Shown one piece after another: positions 40,576 through 50,590 of a DNA stretch of 64,000 nt. The position numbers and the translations under genes were made by a program. Under the pieces are notes generated by a model. That model ran no database searches, was not told the DNA's origin, and was given only the letters and a program-made list of their open reading frames with translations. Numbering within the stretch: position 1 is the first letter of the stretch; each line of letters begins with the position of its first letter. Source of the DNA: Phymatolithon calcareum (lineage: Eukaryota > Rhodophyta > Florideophyceae > Hapalidiales); NCBI GenBank assembly GCA_977006965.1, contig OZ345372.1, forward strand, positions 1,550,001 through 1,614,000, in the 5' to 3' direction.

Positions 40576-41217
40576 ATGGCATCCGGAGATCCGTTCGAGG
40601 CCCTCTACGGGCAGGTGAGCGCGTCGCTAATTTCTGTCGAAGATGAGCACGAAGGGCAGCTACTCCCTCCATCCGAAGAGGAGCGCAGCGCGCTGCGCAA
40701 CGAACTGGGCGCGCTGCAATGGGACGTGCAAGACCTGAAGGAAGCCGTGTCAGTGGCAGCGCTTGACCCCGGTCGCTTCGGGCTGACGTCCGCGGAAGTG
40801 GAGCGACGACGCGGTCTTGTGGACGGTTTGGAATCCAAGTTGCGAAAGTGCGAGGTGCATGCGGCGCCGTCCCCCGCCACGTCGCGGTCGGATTTTGCCG
40901 GAAATAAGGCTTTTGTGCAGGCGGAAAATGATGTGCAGATGCAGCTCGTGCGACAGCAGGACGAGCAACTCGATGAACTTGCCATTGCCGTCGAGCGTAT
41001 CGGCGAAATGGGAAAGGAAATGCATAACGAGATTTTGGACCAGGGTGACATGCTCGAGGACCTTGAGGGCGACTTTGATAATACTCGCGGACGCATGGGA
41101 GAGGCGCAGAGAAGGCTTAATCGATTTGTGGAGGAGAATGGAAGAGGGCAGCTGTGTACGATTGTGGCATTGGTGGCGCTGTTTTTGGTGTTGTCGTTTT
41201 TGATGGTTACGACGTAG
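40576..41217 (+). CDS. Qc-SNARE, syntaxin-6/Tlg1/SYP6 type
   Basis: A tail-anchored SNARE of the trans-Golgi network and endosomes, mediating vesicle fusion. I start at the ATG at 40576, giving 213 residues beginning MASGDPFEALYG: the DPF/DPY opening is typical of syntaxin-6 proteins, and the only upstream in-frame start would be a GTG. An N-terminal three-helix-like domain covers residues about 5-95 (LRNELGALQWDVQDLKEAVS). The SNARE motif lies at about 122-180 with the zero-layer glutamine in ILDQGDMLEDL, assigning it to the Q class. A hydrophobic anchor (LCTIVALVALFLVLSFLMV) ends the protein with two residues exposed. The neighbour upstream and divergent is a Golgi-type nucleotidase. The frame is intact. 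Confidence 0.88.
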   Translation: MASGDPFEALYGQVSASLISVEDEHEGQLLPPSEEERSALRNELGALQWDVQDLKEAVSVAALDPGRFGLTSAEVERRRGLVDGLESKLRKCEVHAAPSPATSRSDFAGNKAFVQAENDVQMQLVRQQDEQLDELAIAVERIGEMGKEMHNEILDQGDMLEDLEGDFDNTRGRMGEAQRRLNRFVEENGRGQLCTIVALVALFLVLSFLMVTT

Positions 41218-42665
41218 TGGCGTTTTCTGATTGCAAATGCTTATTTTTATTTTGTGGACATTGTTGGCATTGGTGCGCGTCTTCTAAACTGTTGTTTAAA
41301 CACAACTTGATTCTAATGTTTTGTGCAACTTCTTGCAGAGCTCGACACTGTGCTCATAGATGATCTGTGTTCCCGTGCGCCGTTTGATCAAGGTGGCAGA
41401 TCGCAAAGTCTGCGTGGAGCAATTGACGCGGAAACGTATAGCCATCGAGCGATCGCCAGGGCGAAAATTCCTGTGAGTTCAAGATATTGTCTTCCGTACA
41501 TAGTGCGAATTAGAACAAGAAACACATGGTTTTTTGGGAGAAGGTGGCTAGTTCATTGAGCCTCAGTCTGAAGAAAAGGAACTTTAGGGAAGATATCCGA
41601 GAGCTGGGAGTATTGACCTTTAATGTTACCCGCAAGGAAATGAATCCATTCTTGAAGAAAGTATGAAGGCGAATTGTAAGAAGAATCTCTTATCAGACCA
41701 AGACCAGCGAAATCAAACCCTGCTAGGGCCTGGGTGTGTAACGTAAGTGAACGTCGCGAAAAAAACACTGCTGCCTCTCCTGAGGCTCTGCTATGTTTTT
41801 TGAATCATCGCATATCTTGATTTTTTGGGGCACCATTTGAAGTGGAATGTTGGTTGCTCTCAGGATTTTCAGATCTTCGTGCAAGTATATTTCCTTGCAA
41901 TTGCAAGGAAATACTGTATATGAATAAAATTGAGCGCGCGTCAACGCCAAATTCATCAGTGCCGAGCAGCAGAGCAAAAGGTTAGGAGCCCTAGGACTTT
42001 GGAAAGGTCCTGGACGCAAAGCGACACTGAACCCAACGGAGCATATGGCTTTCGCCCTGTGAGGTGTACCACAATGGGGTCAATGAAGCCCGAAAAAGAA
42101 GCAAGAAAATATTGAGATGCGATGCGAAACTAAGATCATCGATTGACAAGAGTTTCGACATGGATTTCAAGCTCGGAGCGTCCCCCGCAGAACGATTCAA
42201 ATTTGTCACATTAGACTCGTTGGCGGTATCCTTTGAGCAGCTTTGACTTAGAGCGAGTATCTACTGTACTTATTCTACCGTAGTTGTATGGATATGGAGC
42301 TACTATAAAGAGCATCTTATATGACGAAGTATTGAAGCAAAGCTGTTAGCGCTTCGATGCTGATATGGTCCTGCTCCTATCCAGCGCAAGTGGGCGCAAT
42401 CGGAGTGAGCACGTGGCGTGGTCATTGACCACGCGTTTTGTGCCTGTGGACTGCGCAGGCGCAAAACGTTCCTTCCACTAACTCGGCTCCACCGCACCCA
42501 GACTCAGTGCATGCGGTCGCGACCCGATCCGACGTGAGCGGCAAAAACAGACATATGGAATGCTGGATTGCTCTTCGAGAGATTCTTCGATCATGGAGTT
42601 GGCGGTTATGCAGTACGGACCTTTTTTGGGAGTACAGCTGCACCTGAAATTAATCCAGAAAGTCA
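41218..42665. other. Spacer without a recognised gene
   Basis: No supported gene. Small palindromes occur, such as TTTCCTTGCAATTGCAAGGA near 41889-41909 within a stem spanning 41884-41915, and CGTGGTCATTGACCACG near 42418. The right boundary is the target duplication of the Mutator-like element. Confidence 0.5.
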
Positions 42666-43259
42666 GAGTACTGTAGGCAACCTTAACCATCAGCCAAAAT
42701 CGCCGCGCCGTGCGTACACTGCGGGCCTTCTGGCCCACACAGGTCCCGACCAGAGGACCCACAATAATTTTTACACGTGGAAAAACGAGGCCGGCGGGCT
42801 TGCGCCGGCCCCCCATATCATAAAGCACATGCGTCCTGCCCGCACACCTACCCGCCCGCCGCCGGATCACAATCGTGCGCTTGCGCTTATCTCTTTGTCT
42901 GCCGGCCTACCCGTCTGTGGCTGCCCGCCTGCTCGTCTGTGCCTGCTCGTCTGTGGCCGCCCCCCTGCCCGTCTGGGCCTGCACGCCTGCGCTTTCTGCA
43001 TGCTAACCTAACCGCCCGCCGCTCGATCGCAATCGTGCCCGCCTGTGCTTGTCTGTCTACACATCTTCCCGCCCGCCGCCCTATTGCATAGTGCACACCT
43101 TCGTTTGCTTGGTTGTCCGCCCGTCTGCTGACCTGCTCTTTTCTGCTCGTCCCCGCTAGTCTGCTACTTTTTTTGTGTGTTTAGCGAAAAGATGTTGTAG
43201 AAGGGTAGGCTTATTAAAACGTTTCGAGTTTATTTTCATCCAACAGTACTTTATGGTAT

Positions 43260-43675
43260 CTATACACTAGGGTAGATTCCCAAGTCCTTCCTCATCTGAA
43301 TAGTAAACATCAGGTCTTTGTCCATAACAGTAACGCGTTTCGCATGGATCGCCGCGCGGTTCGAATCGTGAAAGAACTGCACGACGTATATTTCCGACGC
43401 TTCCTGGAGCGCGAGAAAAGCGTCTGTTTTGAAACGAAAGTCCGGGCGAAACTTTTGCGTCAGCTCACGTACAAAGCGTCAAACGGCGCCTTCCGGATAA
43501 GAAGCCCGGTGCTGCGCTGTATCTTGCGGATCTCGCGAAGAGCGACGGTACCGGGCTTCAACTTCCGCTTCTTCGCGGCGGCGGCGGGGGAAGTCGGGAG
43601 GGTCTTCTTCGTCTTCGTTCCTTTTCCGCCCCCGAGCACGTGCTTGACGCGATTCGTCTGCTTAGTGCGCGCAAT
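43260..43675 (-). pseudogene. Divergent histone H3 variant, frameshifted, start codon lost
   Basis: The minus strand encodes a recognisable histone H3 of about 137 residues. The tail begins ARTKQT directly after an ATT where ATG is expected (43673-43675). KPGTVALREIRKIQRSTGLL follows (alpha-N), then LIRKAPFDAL, where a single base is missing at about 43471. In the shifted frame the rest continues: VREL-Q-F (alpha-1/loop), ALQEASEIYVVQFF (alpha-2), AIHAKRVTVMDKDL (alpha-3), and an extra C-terminal YPSV before the TAG at 43260-43262. Both ARKS motifs (K9 and K27 contexts) are absent from the tail while the K4 context is kept. Loop 1 has the canonical H3 length, unlike most CenH3. Two lesions suggest a pseudogene, unless one is a sequencing error and the start is supplied by another exon. 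Confidence 0.88.
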
Positions 43676-44089
43676 ACTGGGATGCGGCTGAACGTCTTGG
43701 AGTTGGAGGGCGGGAAAGTACGAGGACAGTTTGCATATAGGAAAAATAATTTATTGATAATTTTAATTCATTTTTACAATCAAATTCTGACGCCAAATTC
43801 GGGTGAATTAGCATCTGATAAGCCCAAAAACGACCTCAGTTTTGGACTGAATATCATACCATTATTATTTTGTAGATTGTTTTCTGCAGACAAAAGTGAG
43901 GCCGTATTCGTGCGAATTAGCTTGTGATATGCTCGGAAACGACGTCAGAGGCATTCTATTGTACCGCATAGATCTTCTGCAAGTCGGGCAGGTCGATAAG
44001 AATTGAGACCCAGTCTCATCGAGAAAGGAAGCAGACTGCGAGAATATTTTGCACTTAGGACACGGGGATACGGCCAGTCTTCGCAGAAA

Positions 44090-44480
44090 TTATATCTCAC
44101 TTTCCGTCAAAATAGAGCACGAGAGAAACAGACGTAAGCATGTGAACAGATTCTCGTCCATACTATTTTGTTCCTCAGGATGAAGCTGGGAGAAAGCCAA
44201 ATCAACAGCAGATTCATCAATAGAAAGTAAATTTGATAGAACTTCAGACGCTTTTTCGCGGTAAGGTATTTCGTTCAAAAAATTCTCCCGGTAGAACACT
44301 TTTGGGTTTATACCATCTGGACCGTACGTGGAAGAGAGATTAGACAAGCCGAAGGTACCATTCATGGTTGTCGAAGAGCTCCCGTCCATCTCGAGGGAAG
44401 GATATGTTTCCAGAATTTGGATGAAGGCCGAAGTGTCGGTGCAATTAGAACGAAAGAAGTTGACCGTTTCAGTGAATTTG
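44090..44480 (-). CDS. Unrecognised open frame inside the Mutator-like element
   Basis: Next to the right terminal repeat, the minus strand is open for about 130 codons with protein-like composition (FFRSNCTDTSAFIQILETYP, then SEVLSNLLSIDESAVDLAFS) ending with a stop at 44090. The same frame runs out through the inverted repeat, so the nearest internal start is an ATG about 45 codons in. I recognise no domain. It may be a second captured gene fragment or the C-terminus of a lost transposase. Confidence 0.3.
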
Positions 44481-45172
44481 GGCGGCGGGCACAAGCCCTC
44501 GGGCTTCGTTTTTCCACGTGCCAAAATTAAAGTGAGACATCTGGTCGAGACCGGTGTGGGCCAGAAGGCCCCCAGTGTACGCACGGCGCGGCGATTTTGG
44601 CTGATGGTTAAGGTTGCCTGAGTACTGTAGAGTGACCATATCATATACAGTACAGTAACCGTCTTCTGTCATGCTGGATCAATCTCAGTTGCAGCTGTAC
44701 ACCCCAAAATTTTGTACGTCTCATGTTCATATAGTGAGTGTTTTTGAAACAAGGAAAAACAGGTATCAGTCTGAGTATCTCCCAGGAGACGCTTCATAGG
44801 TGTCAACTTTCAAGTGCAAGCTCTACAGCTGTAGCTGTACGACGGTTTGGCACGTTTCATTTCATCACGTCCTCTGTATCAATTAGTTCAAGGAATATAG
44901 TGTAGGACTGCTACTGATCGTAGGCACACAAGGAGTACTTAAGGAGCATCTGCCAAAGGCACTGGACTGATAAACGCAATGAAATCGGCGAATTGACTTC
45001 ACCCGACACCGGAAAAGCGTACATTGTGAGTTGCGCGCCTCTGCATTTAGGGCTCATTCGAGAGCACAAGTGGCTTTGAAAGGAACGTTTGTTCTCGCGC
45101 AATTTCCAGAAGCGGATTCAGAGGAAGAAGATACTAGCTTGCGAGGGAACATCGTGTTAGCAACGGTCCAGC

Positions 45173-45448
45173 ATGGGTAACTGTTCACAGAAGATGCGTT
45201 GCGGCCATTGCCGTCACTCAGCCGAAATGGATATCTGCGACAAAACTAATGTCGCCCGCATTAAGGCCTGGTACAAAGAAACCGCCAAGGACATGCGCCA
45301 TTGTCAGCGGTGCCATAATCAACAGTACGCTCTTAGCGCCTACAATGATGCCGAGCTGCGCTCGAAGGTAGAAGGCCATGTTGGCACAGGTGGACTGAGG
45401 GGAGCATGGTACTGCACCATCAGTGGAAATCTCCGGCAATTCACCTGA
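45173..45448 (+). CDS. Hypothetical 91-residue cysteine-containing protein
   Basis: A short ATG-started frame of 91 codons. The product begins MGNCSQ, which would fit an N-myristoylation signal, and holds paired cysteines (CGHC near 11-14 and CQRC near 44-47) that could bind a metal ion. I recognise no family, and short frames of this size also occur by chance, so this is only a candidate. Confidence 0.2.
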   Translation: MGNCSQKMRCGHCRHSAEMDICDKTNVARIKAWYKETAKDMRHCQRCHNQQYALSAYNDAELRSKVEGHVGTGGLRGAWYCTISGNLRQFT

Positions 45449-47250
45449 ACATGTTTCGCATATTGTACAATGTGGAGCCCGTAAACATCCATTGAATATT
45501 AAACGGGAAGAAAATGAACTACGAAACAGGCGCAAGACATAGTGATCTATCTCCCTCTAAGTCTATGCTCTCCCGCGTAGGAAATGGATCTCCCTCTTGC
45601 GACAGAAATCTGTCAGCTACCCGAAATGATTCTTGCTAATAGCTTGGCAAGCGCCTGTTGATTAAGAATAAACTCCGAACCTTTTATTCTTCGCCACATT
45701 TAGAACAAACATACAGCTTTCCCGTTGTATACAAAATTAGTGCCGTTAAGTTCCTCTCGGAACTGTTTAGGAACATCGCAGGGATTACGAACTATGACCA
45801 AGTTTACGGAATACCTCTTGACAGTCTGGTACCAAAGGTTTCTCCTCTCTCTCATCTTCAAAAGCAGTATTCTTATCATTCCAGAATGGGCGCTTGAAAG
45901 TACATTCTCTATCTGAGAAGAGTCATTTACTAGGAGCAGGGAAAAAAGACCTAAGGCTAAGCCCGCCAAAAATTTTCCATTTTCTAACATACACCCTCGT
46001 GCTCCTTCTCCATCCTCTCCGAGCGCTCTCCATCTACTCCACGCAGTCTCACAACAACTTTTTCTTTTTGCGCAATCCGTCCGGAAACTCACCCCAGATC
46101 GCTCCACCCGTTCTGTGCTCTCCATTTCAACATAGAGCAACTTCACTCTCCACACAATATTCAGTAAACATACTGCATCATCAAAACATCCACCACATTA
46201 AGCGCTCCATCTTTAACAGAACTCTCTCCAGTACTACATCTCCTTCTATGTACAGACGGCTTTGTTTGCTCATAAAATGGCTCTCCTCACTCATTCGAGC
46301 CTCTTCTCAATTTTTGCACTATCGCTCGTATCGCACCGCGGACGAGTCACGGAAACATGGCAACTCGTCCCTTCGCATAATTGAACGATACACGTGCCTC
46401 TAATGTTCCATTGAAGAATAAGACCAAATCGAAGTCGTTGTGGTATGGGCCAGTTGCGATGTTCGATTTGTGGACGGGAAGATGTTTTCGAACTTATAAG
46501 ATCGTATTTTTCTTACGATGAAAGTAAACAGCTAGGTTGACAGAGAGAGGCGGAAAGCGACATCGTTAACTGACTTAACGACACAACGGTGATGGCAAGA
46601 GTAACATCCCTCGATATCCGCGGTTCACGAGGCTAGGTGCGTTGTGTATTTCCACCTGGGTTGCGTCAGTGCTTTGTACAACCGAATGCTCATCGTTTGG
46701 TTTATACCGGGGCGAATATCCTCAAGAGTAGGTCTTCTTCAATGCATTTGATGTACGTTGTCATCTCTGAATCACGAAGGAATTTGAGTAGCTCATAAGA
46801 ACTATCTTCCAAGCTGTGACCTATCTAAACCTCTTGCACGGGACTGATCCAGACGCGGGAAGAAAAGTTCTTGAGCACGATATCCAGACTATCTATCCTG
46901 TTCGACAAGTGTTGCTTGACTCGAGGGCATTTTTGTGATGCACAGAAAAGTTCATGAGCGATTTAAGAGACAGTTACCAAACCACTTTTCTTTCAAAAGC
47001 TCGGGGTCGCAATCTGAACTCTTTTCAAAATGAGTACTTGTCTGTCGCACATCGAGACGCTCGATATTCAATAGCAAGGCGCAAAAATGAGGATGATAGA
47101 ACGTCGGACCTCGTTCTATTGCAATTTTGGGGCAAAGAACAAAACGCTGAGTATTACATCGCCAAATCAGGATTTCAATGTACAAGCATGGAACGCGATT
47201 CTACTAAAATGCGTTGCTGCATCAGAGGATACACAATGTATACCCTCGGA

Positions 47251-47317
47251 ATGGCGGTTGGAATGCGCCCAATGCGTATACCAGTGGTGAACGAATTGGG
47301 CGCATGCCAATCGCCAT
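47251..47317. repeat. Hairpin, 23-bp arms
   Basis: ATGGCGGTTGGAATGCGCCC from 47251 pairs with GGGCGCATGCCAATCGCCAT ending at 47317, with 2 mismatches over 23 bp and a loop of about 21 bases. Length and pairing resemble a small-RNA precursor or a foldback element. Confidence 0.85.
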
Positions 47318-47502
47318 GTTGAAGCGCTTTGCTTATTGAGTCAGTGACAACGGTCAACAGTTCACGAATTGAGGTGCATGTGAGTCAACGATGTGCTTAA
47401 GAAGCTGGAGATCCGGATTCAAAGCTGCCAATGCAGTCATCATGTCGGAATGTGTTGTATTGTATTCCACAATTCCCCTTGGGATGTTCGCAGCGTTTCG
47501 AG

Positions 47503-48658
47503 CAGGGCTTGCCGCAATAGTGTTTTTTTGATTGGTGAGGACCTTGCAATAGAAATACCAATAACAGTGACTTCTTTGCAATAGGAATTGCAATAGAAGA
47601 TGACCAGCAATATGAACACAATATCAAAAATCTTCTTCACGTTCAGGATATATCGTTATAACTCCATATCCTCATGCAGAAGCTTTTTCACACGGTCGCT
47701 TCTTCTATTAGATGTGGCGATGGATACTGAGGACTAGTTCCAATACGTCCTGTTGATCTTCAAGAACACAAACGCCTCGAACCACAGAGGCGTTACCAAA
47801 GCCCTGTTCTCCGTTAGTACAAACTCTACGATAGACTAGGTCGATCTACTTCGGCAGCAGAACTAAGGATAAAGTCACAATTGGCATAAGGCCGCACAGG
47901 CGCTTCGCGTTTGCGCTTCTTCTTCTTAATGATTTCCGCCATAGAAAGTGTAGCCACATTCGAAGAGGCACTGCTCGCAGCGTTCGTATTTGCATTAATC
48001 GACCGCAACTTCGAAGAAGCAGCACGCTCCGCGTCAGTCATAGTGTCCCCTTCATTGCGTTGAATCTTCGCCACACCTGACTCAAGCACAGAATCAGGGG
48101 CAATCGTCGAGTCATTTGCAATGTAGCGCGTTCCGAGCTTACACCAGTAAAACGGTGACGCTGCTTTGTTCTTGTTCATGTCCAGAGTTTCGATGAATGC
48201 ATCAAGCGCCAAGCGACAGTCAGACAAAGATTCATTGTGCTTCTGCAGTTCCACGGTGACCGCATTAACTTCTTTGAGCTGACCTGTGTACTAGGCCGCA
48301 CGAATCTTGAATATCATACTGCGGTCAATTGTTATGTCCGCACCTTCCGCATCATGAACTTGTATCAACTTGTCGAATATCTTGCAAAAGTGCTTCATCA
48401 TATAATTGCCGGATCATCGTGTAGCGTTCTTCAGTATAGGGTTGAGTGATGTAAGATTGCGCAGCATCGCTCGATTGGTGAGATGAGAACGGCAGCGCGA
48501 CATGGTTTGATGAACCGAATCGAGCGTCTTCGACAATACCGCGAATACGAGTCAATCTCTTCACAGTACGTATTACAATAAGGACAGGCGCTTACAATAG
48601 AGCTCCAGTAGCTATACTGCAATATATTGGCAGTGCAAAATATTGGATGCCAGCCCTT
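47503..48658 (-). mobile_element. hAT element with 8-bp TSD GTTTCGAG
   Basis: GTTTCGAG is duplicated at 47495-47502 and 48659-48666. The left end reads CAGGGCTTGCCGCAAT and the right end in complement AAGGGCTGGCATCCAATATT; both are followed by TTGCAATA-type repeats as in the MITE at 14925-15385. The 1156-bp interior holds a decayed transposase fragment on the minus strand. It is internally deleted and not autonomous. Confidence 0.75.
47826..48564 (-). pseudogene. hAT transposase fragment
   Basis: The minus strand reads through MIRQLYDEALLQDIRQVD, then, across at least one stop near 48290, ELQKHNESLSDCRLALDAFI, then VAKIQRNEGDTMTDAERAAS and finally YANCDFILSSAAEVDR before a stop at 47826. The order (helical core, a QxG-type linker, then CDFI-SSAAEV-R at the entrance to the dimerisation domain) matches transposases of algal and oomycete hAT elements. 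The catalytic N-terminal part and the end of the dimerisation domain are missing. Confidence 0.6.
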
Positions 48659-48814
48659 GTTTCGAGGGCCTAGCTTGTCTCTACTCTGTCCTGTCCATTG
48701 CGAAATTATGAGGATGGGTACGGAAATTAAAGGCCTATCGTGTGCCTTCTCGTGTCTCCTGGAGGCCCGATACCGGAATTCTTCTTGCAGCAACTGATGA
48801 GATCCTGTTCCGCA

Positions 48815-49760
48815 CAAAGCACTGGAAAAAATAACTGCTATTGTAATTATTTAAATTATTGTTCCAATAATTTATTCCTGAGTCGCGCATATTTATTGTA
48901 TTTATTGAGATCGTCGTGGTTGCGACAATTATTGTATTTATTTGGAAGCATTATTCACTAGAGAACGCCCGACTGAGTCTACGTATTCTTGAAGAATAAT
49001 GTGACATATTGGTCATCGATCGCGCATGACGTGTCGGTTGCGGGCTCCTCATTTTTTCGATCCGGTTATTGAAGAGTTCCCCCAGGATTGTGCAAATCAA
49101 GGCGGTCAACACAGTACAACGAGAACTGTGGACCAGGCGAGCACCGTTTAGTAGCAGCCAAGATTCCGCGAGTTGTCGGTAAGCGTGTTCGCGATGAGTT
49201 TTTCACGCAGTCGGATCCCAACTCCGCTGTGTGGACTTGCAAGTGTAGAACGCGACGGAAAGATTCTGGACGGGGTTACACGAATTTTGTGAGTCACGTG
49301 CTACCGAGAAATTGAAGAAGTTGTCTGTGCTGTGAGTTTGACTGTTGATGAAAGTTCACTATCGCTCGCCAAGCGCGCATTGAAGTGTCGCAAAAGCGTT
49401 ACTTCCTCTGATTCTGAGTACATGGACTTGCGATTCATTGTACGAACGTCGAACATGTGCGAGAGGCTTTTCTCTATCGCTGGTTACGCGCTGGATGACA
49501 GAAGAAGAAGCATTATTCCTGCAAACGTCGAGAAGCAGATGTTCCTTCATGCTAACTCGGGTGCGTGGGGAATCGAAGACGTCAATGGTATCGTGACAGA
49601 AAGTAGCTAGAGGGATCCAATAATTGGGAATAACCAGTTATTTATTCCTCACTGAACTTAAATGCAATAATTTATTGCTTCTGCGTTCAACAATAAATTA
49701 TTTATTCTTGACACTGCGCCGAGAAAAGAATAAAAATAAATAAATAATTTCAATGCTTTG
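48815..49760 (+). mobile_element. hAT element with 8-bp TSD GTTCCGCA
   Basis: GTTCCGCA is duplicated at 48807-48814 and 49761-49768. The ends are inverted (CAAAGCACTGGAA on the left, TTTCAATGCTTTG on the right) and lead into AT-rich subterminal sequence shared nearly identically with the MITE at 33319-33645. The 946-bp interior encodes an N-terminal zinc finger and a C-terminal dimerisation domain with the whole catalytic core removed. It begins 148 bp after the right target duplication of the preceding hAT element. Confidence 0.92.
49088..49610 (+). pseudogene. hAT transposase remnant: BED finger plus dimerisation domain
   Basis: The first frame (to about 49315) contains DEFFTQSDPNSAVWTCKCRT followed by GYTNFVSHV, the W-x-C-x-C...H pattern of a BED-type zinc finger at the N-terminus of hAT transposases. 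The second frame (49332-49610) contains MDLRFIVRTSNMCERLFSIA and DDRRRSIIPANVEKQMFLH, the C-terminal hAT dimerisation domain. A stop and frame change lie between them and the RNase-H-like core with its catalytic triad is absent. Splicing across the junction could in principle join them, but nothing shows this. Confidence 0.8.
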
Positions 49761-49768
49761 GTTCCGCA

Positions 49769-50590
49769 CGCCAGTGCCCGTATTAAAGGAGATGACTATC
49801 TGAATCCTTTACGTAGCGATCACCGGAAAATTGCAGACAAGAATGCGCCTTTGTTCGTCTTGTTCCTCTGTGCTATCAACTCTTTTCTATTACTGCAAAC
49901 GATGGAAGCTATCTAAGCTAAACGGGAGCGAAAATGCAATCGAAAATATTCGGAAGACCAATTATTGGTCTTCCGATTATTTTCGATTATTTATAGCAAG
50001 GGGCCACCCTTTGGACATGATATTAGGCGCAGAGACTTACGATGGAACTGGCTCGGGCAAGTTTTTATAATGGGCCAGAGTCGCCCGGTCGCCAAGTCGT
50101 GCAAAAATCTGTGAAGCCGACCAAAGAACCATCCTTGGTGACATAAGGACGCCATAACCCATAGGCCACCGAAAATTTCTTTAACCAGGGGATAGTGCGG
50201 AAGAAACTTGGGCCAATATCAAGTCTTCACGATTATCTTACGCGACGACATAGCGTAGATAGATCTGCAACCCAGAGTTTCTTGTGAATCTTAAGAGTAG
50301 ACTTACATCTTTTCCTTAGATCGTTCATCGCAGCGGCTGGAGGGTATCAGCGGATGTGGCTACGATTCCAGAATTAAATCCGGACAGCACAGTTTTGAGA
50401 AGGGGAATTCCGCTACTGATATCTGTTGAAGCTTCATTATGGAGGTACAACAGACCGTAGCAGCTGAACGGCATATCCCTTACAGCCTCATGAGTGATGC
50501 TGAGAGCGTTTAAAAATTCTGGCTGAAAAAGGTAAGTCGACGGGCTGACCCTCAGGGTACATAAAAGTTAGCAATTGGACTTTTAAATCT
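49769..50590. other. Spacer with near-perfect palindrome
   Basis: No supported gene. A 24-bp-arm palindrome with a one-base centre lies at 49939-49987 (separate entry). The region ends at the stop of the BCKDH gene. Confidence 0.5.
49939..49987. repeat. Palindrome, 24-bp arms, one-base centre
   Basis: Arms 49939-49962 and 49964-49987 (outer sequence ATCGAAAATA, inner CGGAAGACCAAT) pair at 23 of 24 positions. Such loop-less palindromes are normally unstable in DNA, which suggests recent formation or a functional hairpin. Confidence 0.95.

Larger units (their letters stand above)
42675..44619. mobile_element. Mutator-like element with 9-bp TSD, carrying a histone H3 gene copy
   Basis: The 9-bp direct repeat GAGTACTGT flanks the element at 42666-42674 and 44620-44628. 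The terminal inverted repeats are about 140 bp (42675-42817 and 44480-44619): the first 47 bp, beginning AGGCAACCTTAACCATCAGC, are identical, and the rest is diverged with matching blocks such as CACGTGGAAAAACGA. A 9-bp duplication with long inverted ends is the Mutator (MULE) signature. No transposase is present. The 1945-bp element instead contains a GC-rich CTGCCCGTC-type low-complexity block (about 42830-43140), a minus-strand histone H3 copy (43260-43675), two approximate direct repeats (43798 and 43908), and a further minus-strand frame (44090-44480). It is best described as a Pack-MULE. Confidence 0.82.
44629..47494. other. Spacer without a recognised gene
   Basis: Apart from a small cysteine-bearing frame at 45173-45448 and a hairpin at 47251-47317, nothing recognisable was found on either strand in this 2.9-kb stretch. 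Confidence 0.5.

Noticed and set aside
43260-43675. Interpretation of the H3 copy as a centromeric CenH3
   Set aside because: Loop 1 has the canonical H3 length and the tail keeps ARTKQT, neither typical of CenH3; the possibility is left to phylogeny.
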